From JAEULH01 sp963789785 (lineage in GTDB: Bacteria > Pseudomonadota > Alphaproteobacteria > Rhodospirillales > Defluviicoccaceae): DNA of 64,000 nucleotides. Every line of letters begins with the position of its first letter. Position 1 is the first letter of the stretch. The stretch is from assembly GCA_963789785.1 (NCBI GenBank), contig CAWBNC010000011.1, positions 1 through 64,000 on the forward strand, in the 5' to 3' direction. Shown here piece by piece: positions 48,612 through 56,812 of the stretch. Both the position numbers and the translations under genes were made by a program. Below the pieces are notes generated by a model, which saw nothing but the letters and a program-made list of their open reading frames with translations, was not told where the DNA came from and searched no databases.

Positions 48612-49829
48612 ATGGGAGATATCGATTTCCTTCAGTTGTTCCAGGGCATCGCGACGCTGGCTGCGTCCGAGCCGAAAATTCTCATCGGCCGGATCTCTCT
48701 GATCTTCCTTGGCGTGCTTCTGATCTATCTCGGCAAGAAAGGCGTGCTCGAGGCGTTGCTTATGATTCCCATGGGCCTCGGCATGGCGACCGTCAACGCC
48801 GGCGTTCTGTTTCTTCAGGGCGGCAGGATGGGAACCCTCTTCCTCGATCCGCTGTCCAGCGAGACCAACCAGTTGATGAACGTCCTGCAGATCAACTGGT
48901 TGCAGCCGATCTACACCTTCACGTTCTCGAACGGCCTCATCGCCTGTCTCGTGTTCCTCGGTATTGGCTCGTTGCTCGACGTCGGCTTCGTCATGGCGCG
49001 GCCGTTCCGCAGCATGTTCATCGCCGTCTGCGCCGAACTCGGCACGCTGATCACGTTCCCGCTGGGCGTCTGGCTCGGCCTGCCGCTCAACCAGGCGGCG
49101 GCCACATCCACCATCGGCGGCGCCGACGGGCCCATGGTGCTGTTCTCGGCGCTGGTCCTGGCGCCGGAGATCTTCGTTCCGATCACCGTCGTCGGCTACC
49201 TCTACCTGGGCCTCACCTACGGCGGTTACCCCTATCTGATCCGGGCGATGGTGCCGCGCCGCATCCGCGGCTTGCCGATGCCGCCGGAGAAGACGCGCAC
49301 CGTGACCTCCGAAGAGAAGATGGTCTTCGCGGTCATTGCGGCGATCGCGTTGTGTCTGCTGTTCCCGGTGGCGGCGCCGCTGTTCCTGTCGCTTTTCCTC
49401 GGGGTCATCGTCCGCGAGAGCGGCTTGACCCACTTCCACGAGCTGTTCAGCACTACCGTGCTTTACGGCGCGACGTTCTTTCTCGGCCTCCTGCTCGGTG
49501 TTCTTTGCGATGCGAACACCATCCTCGATCCGACGGTCCTGACGCTTCTGATCATCGGCATCGTGGCGCTCACCTTCTCCGCCATCGGCGGGCTGCTCGG
49601 CGGCTATGTGCTCTACTTTGCGTCGGGGAAAAAGTACAACCCGGTCATCGGCATCGCCGGAGTGAGTTGCGTTCCGACAACGGCCAAGGTGGCGCAGAAG
49701 ACGGTCTCCGAAGTGGACCCGGAATCGATCATTCTGCCCCACGCGCTGGGCGCGAACATCAGCGGCGTGATCACCTCGGCGATTTTCGCGGCGGTGCTGA
49801 TCACCCTGGTCCGGACCGCCGGCCAATAG
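48612..49829 (+). CDS. Sodium-pumping decarboxylase beta subunit (OadB/MmdB-like)
   Basis: 405 aa from ATG 48612. Integral membrane protein with about nine helices that decarboxylates carboxybiotin and exports Na+. GGADGPMVLFSA contains Asp172, equivalent by motif to the Asp essential for Na+ transport in Klebsiella OadB, and NPVIGIAGVSCVPTTAKVAQ is the second conserved region. HALGANISGVITSAIFAAVL closes the protein. The family serves oxaloacetate, methylmalonyl-CoA, malonate or glutaconyl-CoA decarboxylases; the carboxyltransferase next to it points to methylmalonyl-CoA. Confidence 0.9.
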   Translation: MGDIDFLQLFQGIATLAASEPKILIGRISLIFLGVLLIYLGKKGVLEALLMIPMGLGMATVNAGVLFLQGGRMGTLFLDPLSSETNQLMNVLQINWLQPIYTFTFSNGLIACLVFLGIGSLLDVGFVMARPFRSMFIAVCAELGTLITFPLGVWLGLPLNQAAATSTIGGADGPMVLFSALVLAPEIFVPITVVGYLYLGLTYGGYPYLIRAMVPRRIRGLPMPPEKTRTVTSEEKMVFAVIAAIALCLLFPVAAPLFLSLFLGVIVRESGLTHFHELFSTTVLYGATFFLGLLLGVLCDANTILDPTVLTLLIIGIVALTFSAIGGLLGGYVLYFASGKKYNPVIGIAGVSCVPTTAKVAQKTVSEVDPESIILPHALGANISGVITSAIFAAVLITLVRTAGQ

Positions 49830-49833
49830 GCCT

Positions 49834-50141
49834 GTGGCCGAGCAACGCCGGTGGGGCGGCCGGCTGCGTCGGCTGCCCCGGCCGGTCTACTGGGCGGTCG
49901 GGGCCGCAGTCGCCTTCGGCGGGGCGGTCGGCGCGCGATGGCTGGCGGACGCGGTTTCCCCTCGTCCTTGCGGATCGCCATTTGGCTGATCGGCGCGGTC
50001 TTCATTTTTATCGGCCTCGCCATCCTGTCGATGGGCACCCGCGCCCGGCTTGAGGACGAAGCGCTGTTCGCCAACGGCAATGACCGGCCCAACGACAGCG
50101 GCCGCGATGCGAACATGCCGCCGCCGAAGGTGCATGAATAA
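49834..50141 (+). CDS. Small membrane protein with two helices (one frameshift)
   Basis: GTG 49834 opens MAEQRRWGGRLRRLPRPVYW, a helix (AVGAAVAFGGAVGARWLADA), then the frame changes at a C-run near 49965-49970 and reads SLRIAIWLIGAVFIFIGLAI, a second helix, with an acidic tail (LEDEALFANGNDRPNDSGRD, PPPKVHE). Four bases after the decarboxylase beta stop, so probably its last operon member. No known family. Confidence 0.5.
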
Positions 50142-50150
50142 ATTACCTCG

Positions 50151-50377
50151 TTAAAGGCCGGCGAGAGGGCCCACCGGAGCCAGAGGGATAGTTCCCCCAA
50201 GATATTCGTCGATCGCTTGGCGCGTCTGCTCGGTGATCTCGAACCTGACCGGTCGACCCGTTTTCCTCTGGCGCACGGTTGCACGTTCAATCGCAAATGC
50301 GTGCGGTGCCACGTCAGCAACGCGGAGACTGACCACGTCACACCCTCGGAGCTTACTGTCAATGGCGAGGGTCGCGA
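50151..50377 (-). pseudogene. Tyrosine recombinase fragment, inverted half (catalytic Arg I region)
   Basis: The minus-strand frame reads LATLAIDSKLRGCDVVSLRV, then VRQRKTGRPVRFEITEQTRQ and IDEYLGG. These match the first part of a phage-integrase catalytic domain, including the Arg of LRGCD. The sequence departs from homology at each end. It abuts a second fragment on the opposite strand. Confidence 0.65.
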
Positions 50378-50571
50378 GCATTGGCCTCGATCCGTCACGC
50401 TTTGGCACGCACTCGCTCAGGCGAACGAAAGCGACGTTGATCTATCGGCGGACCGGTAACCTGCGAGCGGTGCAGCTCCTGCTCGGGCACACGAAGGTGG
50501 AGAGTACCGTCCGGTACCTCGGTATCGAGGTGGACGACGCGCTTGCCATTGCTGAGCAGACCGAGGTCTGA
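50372..50571 (+). pseudogene. Tyrosine recombinase fragment, C-terminal half (HxxR...Y)
   Basis: The plus-strand frame reads VASIGLDPSRFGTHSLRRTK (HxxR box), LRAVQLLLGHTKVESTVRYL (second His region and nucleophile Tyr) and ends DDALAIAEQTEV. It is the natural C-terminus of the same family as the fragment on the minus strand at 50151-50377, but faces away from it. The segment that should lie between them (about 50 residues) is absent. This is a rearranged, non-functional integrase. Confidence 0.65.
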
Positions 50572-50801
50572 TCGTTGGGGCGGAGCGGAACCGCTCCGCC
50601 CCTCTTCGGAATGACCGCCTCTAGCCACAAGCGGAACAGGCTCTACTGCTCGGTCTGGACCACCAAAAACACCTCGGTCACGCATCACGGGGAAACGCCT
50701 CAATGACAGGCGCTTTCAGAACAACCCTTGGGGGCGTAAACTGACCTTGCTCCCGGATTCCGGACCGGTCGGTAAAGTACTGACCGATCTGGAGGGATGT
50801 G

Positions 50802-51079
50802 ATGACGAGGCAGACGAGGCGGCGGTTTTCGCCGGAGTACAAGGAGCAGGCGGTTGCGCGCCTTTTGGCGCCGGGGGCGACGCAGGCGAGTGTCGCGGCT
50901 GAGCTTGGGGTGACGCCGGCGCAGCTGAAGACGTGGCGTCTCGAGCTGGAGGCCGCGGGCTCGGCCTTGGCGATCGAACGGCAGCAGGCCGAGGCGGGCG
51001 AACTGGCGCGGCCGCGCCAGGACAACAAACGTCTGAAGGAGGAGGTGGAGGTTTTGCGCAAGGCCTCGGCTTTTTTCGC
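50802..51079 (+). CDS. IS3-family transposase OrfA, interrupted by a group II intron
   Basis: ATG 50802 (GGAGGG ahead) encodes RRRFSPEYKEQAVARLLAPG, a helix-turn-helix (QASVAAELGVTPAQLKTWRL) and a leucine-zipper-like helix (DNKRLKEEVEVLRKASAFFA). The codon at 51078-51080 is split by the intron. If unspliced the frame reads CARHGA then TAG at 51099-51101. If the intron is removed it reads FFAQWAAKT and stops at TGA 53042-53044, overlapping the orfB start. Confidence 0.85.
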
Positions 51080-53022
51080 GTGCGCCAGGCATGGCGCGTA
51101 GCGCCATGACGGCGCTGGTTGGCTCGCTGTGGTGGTGAGTTGGCCGACTTGGAGGTGGAAGTCCTCTACGGGCCCTGGTGACGGGAACCGTTAGCCGAAC
51201 AGCAAGGGCGTCGCCGCGAGGCGGGGTTTGAAGGAAGCTGTAAGCAAAGTCCTGGCCCGACGAACAGGAACCGCATAGGAGGCGCCGAGACCCTGGGCGA
51301 GGGGGCGTGAAGACCCAAAGCCCGATGTCACCCGGAGGGTCTGGGCGTATATGCGGCGGGTATGTGGGACGAAGGTCGCGCGTCTTACCCTGGGAGGCCT
51401 GCCGGCCTGCCCCTGGTTTCAGGTGTGCTACCGGCGCCGAGAGGCGTCGGGATGGGACGGCAGGAGTCAGCAGAGGCCATAGTAGCTTGCCAAGACCGGG
51501 CGGCGAAGGGCCGAACATGGAGTGCCGGACGGCAAGCGGACGGTTCGATGGTGCGAGATTACGCCGAAGGCCGGGCTGGGATGCCCGGCGCCTGTCCCGA
51601 GGGTAGCGGCCGGAAGCCGCGAGAGAAGGGGCTGGGTGCGTCGAGCGCTGCGGCACCGTCTGTTTCTGCCCGCCCGGAGGCGACGGCCCGGTTGCTGGAG
51701 GCGATCCTCGACCGGGAGAACATGAGGGCGGCCTACCACCGCGTGGTGGCCAACAGGGGCGCCGCGGGCGTTGACGCGATGACCGTCGACGGCCTCAAGG
51801 CATTCTTGGTGAAACACTGGCCGCGCATCAAGGAAGACCTGCTGGCCGGCCGGTACCGGCCGCAGCCGGTGCGTCGGGTGGATATTCCGAAGCCCGGCGG
51901 CGGCACGCGGACCTTGGGTATCCCCACGGTCGTGGACCGGCTGATCCAGCAGGCGCTGCATCAGGGACTCTCACCGCTCTTCGACCCGGGTTTCTCGGAC
52001 GCCTCCTACGGCTTCCGGCCGGGGCGAAGCGCCCACCAAGCGGTGTTGGCCGCGCGCGCCCATGTGGCGGCGGACCGGCGCTGGATGGTGGACATCGACC
52101 TGGAGAGGTTCTTCGACCGGGTGAACCACGACGTGCTGATGGCACGGGTGGCGCGCAAGGTCGAAGACAAGCGGGTGTTGCGGCTGATCCGCCGCTATCT
52201 GCGGGCCGGGTTGATGGCGGACGGGGTGGCGACGGCGCGGACCGAGGGGACGCCGCAGGGCGGTCCCTTGTCGCCGCTGTTGTCGAACATCCTGCTCGAC
52301 GACCTCGACAAGGAACTGGAGCGACGCGGCCATGCCTTCGTCCGCTACGCCGACGACTGCAACATCCATGTGCGGTCCCGGCGGTCGGGCGAACGGGTGA
52401 TGGCGTCGATCACCCGGTTCCTGGCCGAGCGACTGCGGCTCGCGGTCAACGTCGCCAAGAGCGCCGTGGACCGCCCCTGGAAGCGCAGCTTCCTGGGCTT
52501 CACCATGACCGCCCACCGGGCGCCGCGCCTGCGTGTGGCACCTGCGAGCGTGGCGCGGTTCAAGGGCAAGCTTCGGGCGTTGTGGCGCCAGGGCCGGGGC
52601 CGCAGCCTCGGGCGCACGATCGAAGACCTCGCCCCGATCCTCGCCGGCTGGATCGCCTACTTCCGGTTGGCCGAGGCCAGGGGCATCTTCGAGGCGCTGG
52701 ACGGCTGGATCAGGCGGCGCCTGCGCTGTCTGATCTGGCGCCAGTGCAAGCGGCCGAGGACACGAGCGATGCGCCTGATGCAGCGGGGGCTCGCGGAGGA
52801 ACGGGCATGGGTCTCCGCCTACAACGGACACGGCCCCTGGTGGAACGCCGGGGCCAGCCACATGAACGACGCCTTCCGGGCCGGCTTCTTTCGCAATCTC
52901 GGGCTGGTCAGCCTGCTCGACCGGCACCGCCGCCTCAACTACGCTTCATGAACCGCCGTGTACGGAACCGTACGCACGGTGGTGTGGGAGGAGGGCCGCC
53001 GCAAGGCGCCCTCCTACCCGAT
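51080..53022 (+). mobile_element. Group II intron inside IS3 orfA
   Basis: The 5' end GTGCGCC at 51080 fits the GUGYG rule, followed by about 370 bases of structured RNA (domain I, containing the typical GGAACCGTTAGCC and GAAGGAAGCTGTAAGC runs) before the maturase gene in the domain IV position. Domain V lies at about 52952-52983: ACCGCCGTG, a TACG-GAAC-CGTA hairpin, then CACGGTGGT. Domain VI (about 52988-53015) has a GGAGGAGGGC/GCCCTCC stem with a candidate branch A at 53016, 7 bases from the 3' end, which is AT at 53021-53022. Self-splicing and retrohoming are expected of the class. Confidence 0.88.
51452..52951 (+). CDS. ltrA: Group II intron reverse transcriptase/maturase
   Basis: About 499 aa from ATG 51452, which has GAGAGG ahead and gives MGRQESAEA, a common start in this family; the open frame reaches back to 51362. 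RT blocks are visible: ANRGAAGVDAMTVDGLKAFL, LGIPTVVDRLIQQALHQGLS, SYGFRPGRSAHQAV, WMVDIDLERFFDRVNHDVLM, GTPQGGPLSPLLSNILLDDL and the catalytic RYADDCNI. The maturase domain (GIIM) follows (LAPILAGWIAYFRLAEARGI, WIRRRLRCLIWRQCKRPRTR). No HNH endonuclease domain is present. The stop directly abuts domain V. Confidence 0.92.
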   Translation: MGRQESAEAIVACQDRAAKGRTWSAGRQADGSMVRDYAEGRAGMPGACPEGSGRKPREKGLGASSAAAPSVSARPEATARLLEAILDRENMRAAYHRVVANRGAAGVDAMTVDGLKAFLVKHWPRIKEDLLAGRYRPQPVRRVDIPKPGGGTRTLGIPTVVDRLIQQALHQGLSPLFDPGFSDASYGFRPGRSAHQAVLAARAHVAADRRWMVDIDLERFFDRVNHDVLMARVARKVEDKRVLRLIRRYLRAGLMADGVATARTEGTPQGGPLSPLLSNILLDDLDKELERRGHAFVRYADDCNIHVRSRRSGERVMASITRFLAERLRLAVNVAKSAVDRPWKRSFLGFTMTAHRAPRLRVAPASVARFKGKLRALWRQGRGRSLGRTIEDLAPILAGWIAYFRLAEARGIFEALDGWIRRRLRCLIWRQCKRPRTRAMRLMQRGLAEERAWVSAYNGHGPWWNAGASHMNDAFRAGFFRNLGLVSLLDRHRRLNYAS

Positions 53023-53040
53023 ACAGTGGGCGGCGAAGAC

Positions 53041-53928
53041 ATGAGCGCGAAGCTCGCCTTCATCGCCGCCCACATGGCCGAGCATGCCGTACGCCTGATG
53101 TGCCGGGTTCTCGGCGTGTCGCGCAGCTGGTTTTATGCCTGGCAGCGGGCAGCCCCCACAAGAGCCGAGCGCGCCGCCCGGCGTGAGGTTCTTGTCGCTG
53201 AGGTTCGGGAGATCTTCGAGGCCAGCCGGCACCGGTACGGCGCCCCCCGGGTTCACGCCGATCTTCACGGCAGGGGACGACGGATATCCAAGCGAACGGT
53301 CGCCAAGCTGATGAAGCAAAACGGCATTCGGCCGCCTCGCGGGAAGCGCCGCGTGCCCATCACCACCGACAGTCGGCACGCGCACGCCGTGGCGCCAAAC
53401 CTGCTCGACCGTAACTTCGAGATCGCCGTCCCCGACACGGTGTGGCTGGCTGACATCAGCTACATCCCCACCTCCGAGGGTTGGCTCTACCTCGCCGCGG
53501 TTAAGGACCTCGCCACGATGGAGATCGTCGGGTGGTCGATGTCGGACCGTCTCAAGAGCACCGTGTGCGAAGATGCGCTGAAGATGGCCATCCGCAACCG
53601 GCGGCCGCCGAGGGGTCTGATCCACCACTCCGACCGCGGGGTTCAGTATGCCTGTGGCGACTACCGCAAGCTGCTCAAGGCAAATGGCATCCCAGCTTCG
53701 ATGAGCAGAAAGGGGAACTGCCTGGACAACGCCCCGATGGAGAGCTTCTTCGGCGCTCTCAAGACCGAACTCGTGCATCGCACGCGGTTTCGGACCCGGC
53801 GCGAGGCGAAGGCCGTGCTCTTCGAGTACATCGAGGTCTTCTACAACCGGCAACGCCGCCATTCGAGCGTGGAATACCGAACACCCGCGCAGGCAAGGGT
53901 CGACATGACCACGGCTAACGCCGCATAA
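53041..53928 (+). CDS. IS3-family transposase OrfB (DDE integrase)
   Basis: ATG 53041 begins MSAKLAFIAAHMAEHAVRLM; an HTH_21-like region (RYGAPRVHADLHGRGRRISK) precedes the rve core with DDE residues in VWLADISYIPTSEGWLYLAA (first Asp), HHSDRGVQYACGDYRKLLKA (second Asp) and NAPMESFFGALKTELVHRTR (Glu). It ends YNRQRRHSSVEYRTPAQARV as usual. The start overlaps the spliced orfA stop (ATGA), so orfB translation, normally produced by frameshifting from orfA, would depend on intron removal. Confidence 0.9.
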   Translation: MSAKLAFIAAHMAEHAVRLMCRVLGVSRSWFYAWQRAAPTRAERAARREVLVAEVREIFEASRHRYGAPRVHADLHGRGRRISKRTVAKLMKQNGIRPPRGKRRVPITTDSRHAHAVAPNLLDRNFEIAVPDTVWLADISYIPTSEGWLYLAAVKDLATMEIVGWSMSDRLKSTVCEDALKMAIRNRRPPRGLIHHSDRGVQYACGDYRKLLKANGIPASMSRKGNCLDNAPMESFFGALKTELVHRTRFRTRREAKAVLFEYIEVFYNRQRRHSSVEYRTPAQARVDMTTANAA

Positions 53929-53977
53929 CTGAACAACCGGCCGGTCCGGAATCCGGGAGCAACGTCAAACATCCACC

Positions 53978-54733
53978 ATGAAAGACCGAGCAGAAACTGC
54001 CGCTGCGGACACTGAGGCTCGGCGAACGGAGAGGCAGTCCTCCGTCAAGTTCCGCGATGCATTCGCACTGGCAGGTCTGGCAATCTTGATATGCGTGGGA
54101 GGAGTGCTTGCCCTCAGCTATGACGAGGTCTGGACTGCGGGATCCGACATGGCTGGCTGGATTGATGGTATCGGCATCTGGGGACCTGTCGCGATCATAG
54201 CCCTCATGGTCCTGCACTGTTTCATTCCCTTTCCGGCAGAGTTTGTCGCGCTTTGCGCAGGGGCCGTCTTCGGCACGCTGTTCGGCTCGGCACTAATCTG
54301 GACGGGTGCAATGATTGGGGCATCGCTTTCCTTCTGGCTCGCGCGGCTGCTTGGTCGCGCGGCTATCGAACGGCTTTTGCCGGCGCGGCACCGGCGCGCC
54401 CTCGATGACTGGGCAGACGACCAGGGCGCTATAACGATGCTGATTAGCCGATTTATTCCGGTCATCGCTTTCAACCTAATCAACTACGCGGCTGGGCTGA
54501 CGCGGATCAGTTGGTGGACCTTCATCTGGACCACGAGTATCGGGATTCTCCCGCTCACGGTGCTCATGGCCCATTTGGGTTCCCAGATGACGGAACTTAG
54601 CTGGCCCTATTTGCTCGCTAGCTCAGCGGGAGGAATCGTCGCGATCTGGGCCTTTCACCGGCTCGGGCGAAAGCGCGGCTGGTTCCCAATTCGCTCACGC
54701 AGTCCCTTCCCTCTGATCAACAAAAAACTTTGA
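53978..54733 (+). CDS. TVP38/TMEM64 (VTT/DedA-like) family membrane protein
   Basis: 251 aa with a charged start, a helix at about residues 27-47, and the VTT core: FIPFPAEFVALCAGAVFGTL, WTGAMIGASLSFWLARLLGR, LISRFIPVIAFNLINYAAGL and WWTFIWTTSIGILPLTVLMA. Relatives are lipid scramblases or small-solute transporters. ATG 53978 is 11 bases after the IS3 right end, so the native promoter has been replaced or separated by the insertion. Confidence 0.85.
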   Translation: MKDRAETAAADTEARRTERQSSVKFRDAFALAGLAILICVGGVLALSYDEVWTAGSDMAGWIDGIGIWGPVAIIALMVLHCFIPFPAEFVALCAGAVFGTLFGSALIWTGAMIGASLSFWLARLLGRAAIERLLPARHRRALDDWADDQGAITMLISRFIPVIAFNLINYAAGLTRISWWTFIWTTSIGILPLTVLMAHLGSQMTELSWPYLLASSAGGIVAIWAFHRLGRKRGWFPIRSRSPFPLINKKL

Positions 54734-54886
54734 GGGATGGCTGAGCCTACTTCCGGATCGGGTCAACAGTGACGATCCGCGTCGTCCCCTTGGCTGGTCC
54801 GTAGCTGAGGGTCGAGCTGACCAAATCGAGGAGCGCGCTTGTATCGCCGCGAACCGGCTGGAGCCCGCGACCGCCCCGCTCGTCGA

Positions 54887-55540
54887 TCAGTGGACGGTCG
54901 GCAGGATCGCCAGCGATCGCCACAGGCCGCGGAACAGGCCGTCCTCGAGATGGGCGAACGCGGGCACGGTCGCTTCGATATCCTCACCCAGCTCGGCGAG
55001 GCGGTCGGCCATCTGCGGCAGGTGCAGCTCTTCCTCGGCGAGCAGGCTCTTGAGCGAGATGTTGAGGCCGCTGTTGAGAAGCACGTCGTTGTACAGGCGG
55101 TAGGCCCAGATCGCCCGCAGCTCGACGATCATGGAGACGTAGAGGTAGGGCACCTCGACCGGAACTTCGTCGGCAAGCATACGGTTGACCCCGGCGTCGA
55201 GCCGGCCGAAGTACATCCGCGCCGAGGCCGGCATCACCGCGTCGTCATCGGAATAGTCAAGCGGCCGTCCGGCCACGCGTTCAGCGGTGCGCTTGAAGAA
55301 AAAGGCATGGCGCGCCTCTTCCGCGAGGTGCTTGAGGGTCTCGCAGTCCAGCGGGCCGCGGCTCTGGCTGGTGAGGATCTTGCGACTGCCGATGTGTTCG
55401 AGCAGCGACAGCGTGTTCAGGAAACGCGCATGCTCTTCGGGCCGGCTGCACAGCGCCGCCATATGGTGGCGCACGGGTTCGACCAGATCGGCGCTGGTCT
55501 CCTCAATCCGCGATAAGGTCCAGGGACCGTTCAATGACAT
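54887..55540 (-). CDS. Ferritin-like putative di-iron protein at the end of the biotin operon
   Basis: 217 aa from ATG 55540, overlapping the bioA end by 38 bases. Helices carry Glu48 (LLEHIGSR), E75-A-R-H78 (HLAEEARHAF), Glu140 (SMIVELRAIW) and E170-E-E-H-type E170..H173 (LLAEEELHLP): the E, ExxH, E, ExxH pattern of ferritin-like di-iron carboxylate proteins. No assigned function is known to me. Tight coupling to bioA and the absence of bioC, bioH or other pimeloyl genes suggest a role in making or modifying a biotin precursor, or in iron/oxygen support of BioB. This is inference. Confidence 0.7.
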   Translation of the reverse strand: MSLNGPWTLSRIEETSADLVEPVRHHMAALCSRPEEHARFLNTLSLLEHIGSRKILTSQSRGPLDCETLKHLAEEARHAFFFKRTAERVAGRPLDYSDDDAVMPASARMYFGRLDAGVNRMLADEVPVEVPYLYVSMIVELRAIWAYRLYNDVLLNSGLNISLKSLLAEEELHLPQMADRLAELGEDIEATVPAFAHLEDGLFRGLWRSLAILPTVH

Positions 55541-56812
55541 CGTAGATCCGTTCAAGGTCGGTGGCGGTGATGCAATACGGCGGCAATACGTACACGACGT
55601 TGCCCAGGGGGCGCAACAGCACCCCGTTCTCCAGGTAGAAGTCGTAGAGCCGGGGGGCGAGCGGAGAGAGATAGCCGCCTTCGGGCACGCGGATCTCCAT
55701 GCGCCGCAATCGTCCCGGTCTGGCGGACATCGGCCAGTGCGGGGTGAGCGTGCAGGGCGGACAGGCGCCGCTCGTGGAAGGCGGCGATGGCCGCGATCCG
55801 CTCCATCACCGGTTCGGTCTCGCCAGATCTCGAGGCTGGCCAGTGCGGCGGCGCAGGCAATCGGGTTGCCGGTAAACGAGCTGCTGTGAAAGAACATCTT
55901 TGCCCGGTCGGCGGCGTAGAAGCCGCGGTAGATCTCGCGGCTGGCCAGCGTCGCGCCCATGGGCAGCGACACCCCCGGTCAGGCCCTTCGACAGGCACAG
56001 CAGGTCGGGAACGACACCGGCCTGGGCGCAGGCGAACAGGGTGCCGGTGCGGCCGAACCCGGTCATCACCTCGTCGGCGATCAGCAGGACGCCGTGGCGC
56101 CGGCAGAGATCGGCCATCGCCGTCAGCACCCATGGCGGATACATCCGCATGCCGCCGGCGCCCAGCACCAGCGGCTCGAAGATGAACGCCGCGATCTCGT
56201 TGCCGTGGTTGCGCAGCAGCGCATCGAGCGCGTCGAGCGTCCGCTGTTCGACGCCGGGCGAGGGGAACGGCAGATGGTCGACCTGAACAGCATCGGCCCG
56301 TAGGCCGCGGAGAAGACGCTGCGATGGCCGACCGACATGGCGCCGAAGGTGTCGCCATGGTAGGCGTCCTCGAGTGCGACGATCCGCGAACGGGCCGCGC
56401 CGCGATTGTGCCAGTAGCCGACCGCCATCTTGACCGCGACCTCTACGGCGGTGGAGCCGCTGTCGGAAAAGAAGACGAACTCCAGGGCGTCCGGCGTGAT
56501 GTCGATAAGCTCCCGCGCCAGCCGCTCGGCCGGTTCGTGGGTGAAGCCGGCGAAAATGATCTGATCGAGCCGCGCTGCCTGGGCGGCAATGGCCGCGGCG
56601 ATGCGCGGGTGACCGTGGCCGTGCGGATTGACCCACCACGACGAGATTGCGTCGATGATGCGCCGGCCGTCGCCGGTGTAGAGGGATGCGCCCTCGGCGC
56701 GGTCGATCGGGATCGCCGGTCCGGAAAGCGCGTGCTGGGTGAACGGGTGCCAGATCGGCGACGGCGGCCGGTGCGGGCCTTCCGGCATACTCGCTTTCAG
56801 GCCCTCAGGCAT
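55503..56812 (-). CDS. bioA: Adenosylmethionine-8-amino-7-oxononanoate aminotransferase (frameshifted)
   Basis: PLP enzyme converting KAPA to DAPA with S-adenosylmethionine as amino donor. ATG 56812 (GGAG ahead) overlaps the bioD stop. Fragments across four frames: IWHPFTQHALSGPAIPIDRA, DAISSWWVNPHGHGHPRIAA, LEDAYHGDTFGAMSVGHRSV; then FIFEPLVLGAGGMRMYPPWV, LLIADEVMTGFGRTGTLFAC (PLP Asp) and LLCLSKGLTGG with the Schiff-base Lys; then MFFHSSSFTGNPIACAAALA; finally YLSPLAPRLYDFYLENGVLL, ERSLDLIAD with TGA at 55503. At least four indels, essentially full length when joined. Confidence 0.87.

Larger units (their letters stand above)
50742..53967 (+). mobile_element. IS3-family insertion sequence carrying a group II intron
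   Basis: The ends are near-perfect inverted repeats sharing TTGCTCCCGGATTCCGGACC (left from 50747; the complement of the right ends at 53963) inside TGAC..GTCA termini. Three bases AAC flank both ends (50739-50741 and 53968-53970), a plausible target duplication. It contains orfA, the intron (51080-53022) and orfB. Without the intron the element would be about 1.28 kb, a normal IS3 size. It sits just before the membrane-protein gene at 53978. Confidence 0.85.

Noticed and set aside
50799..51101. Short complete OrfA ending at 51101
   Set aside because: The last six residues are intron sequence; the natural C-terminus is restored only by splicing.
52582..53928. Longer frame reading through the intron's 3' end into orfB
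   Set aside because: The part before 53041 is out of frame with the maturase and would cross domains V and VI; orfB starts properly at 53041.
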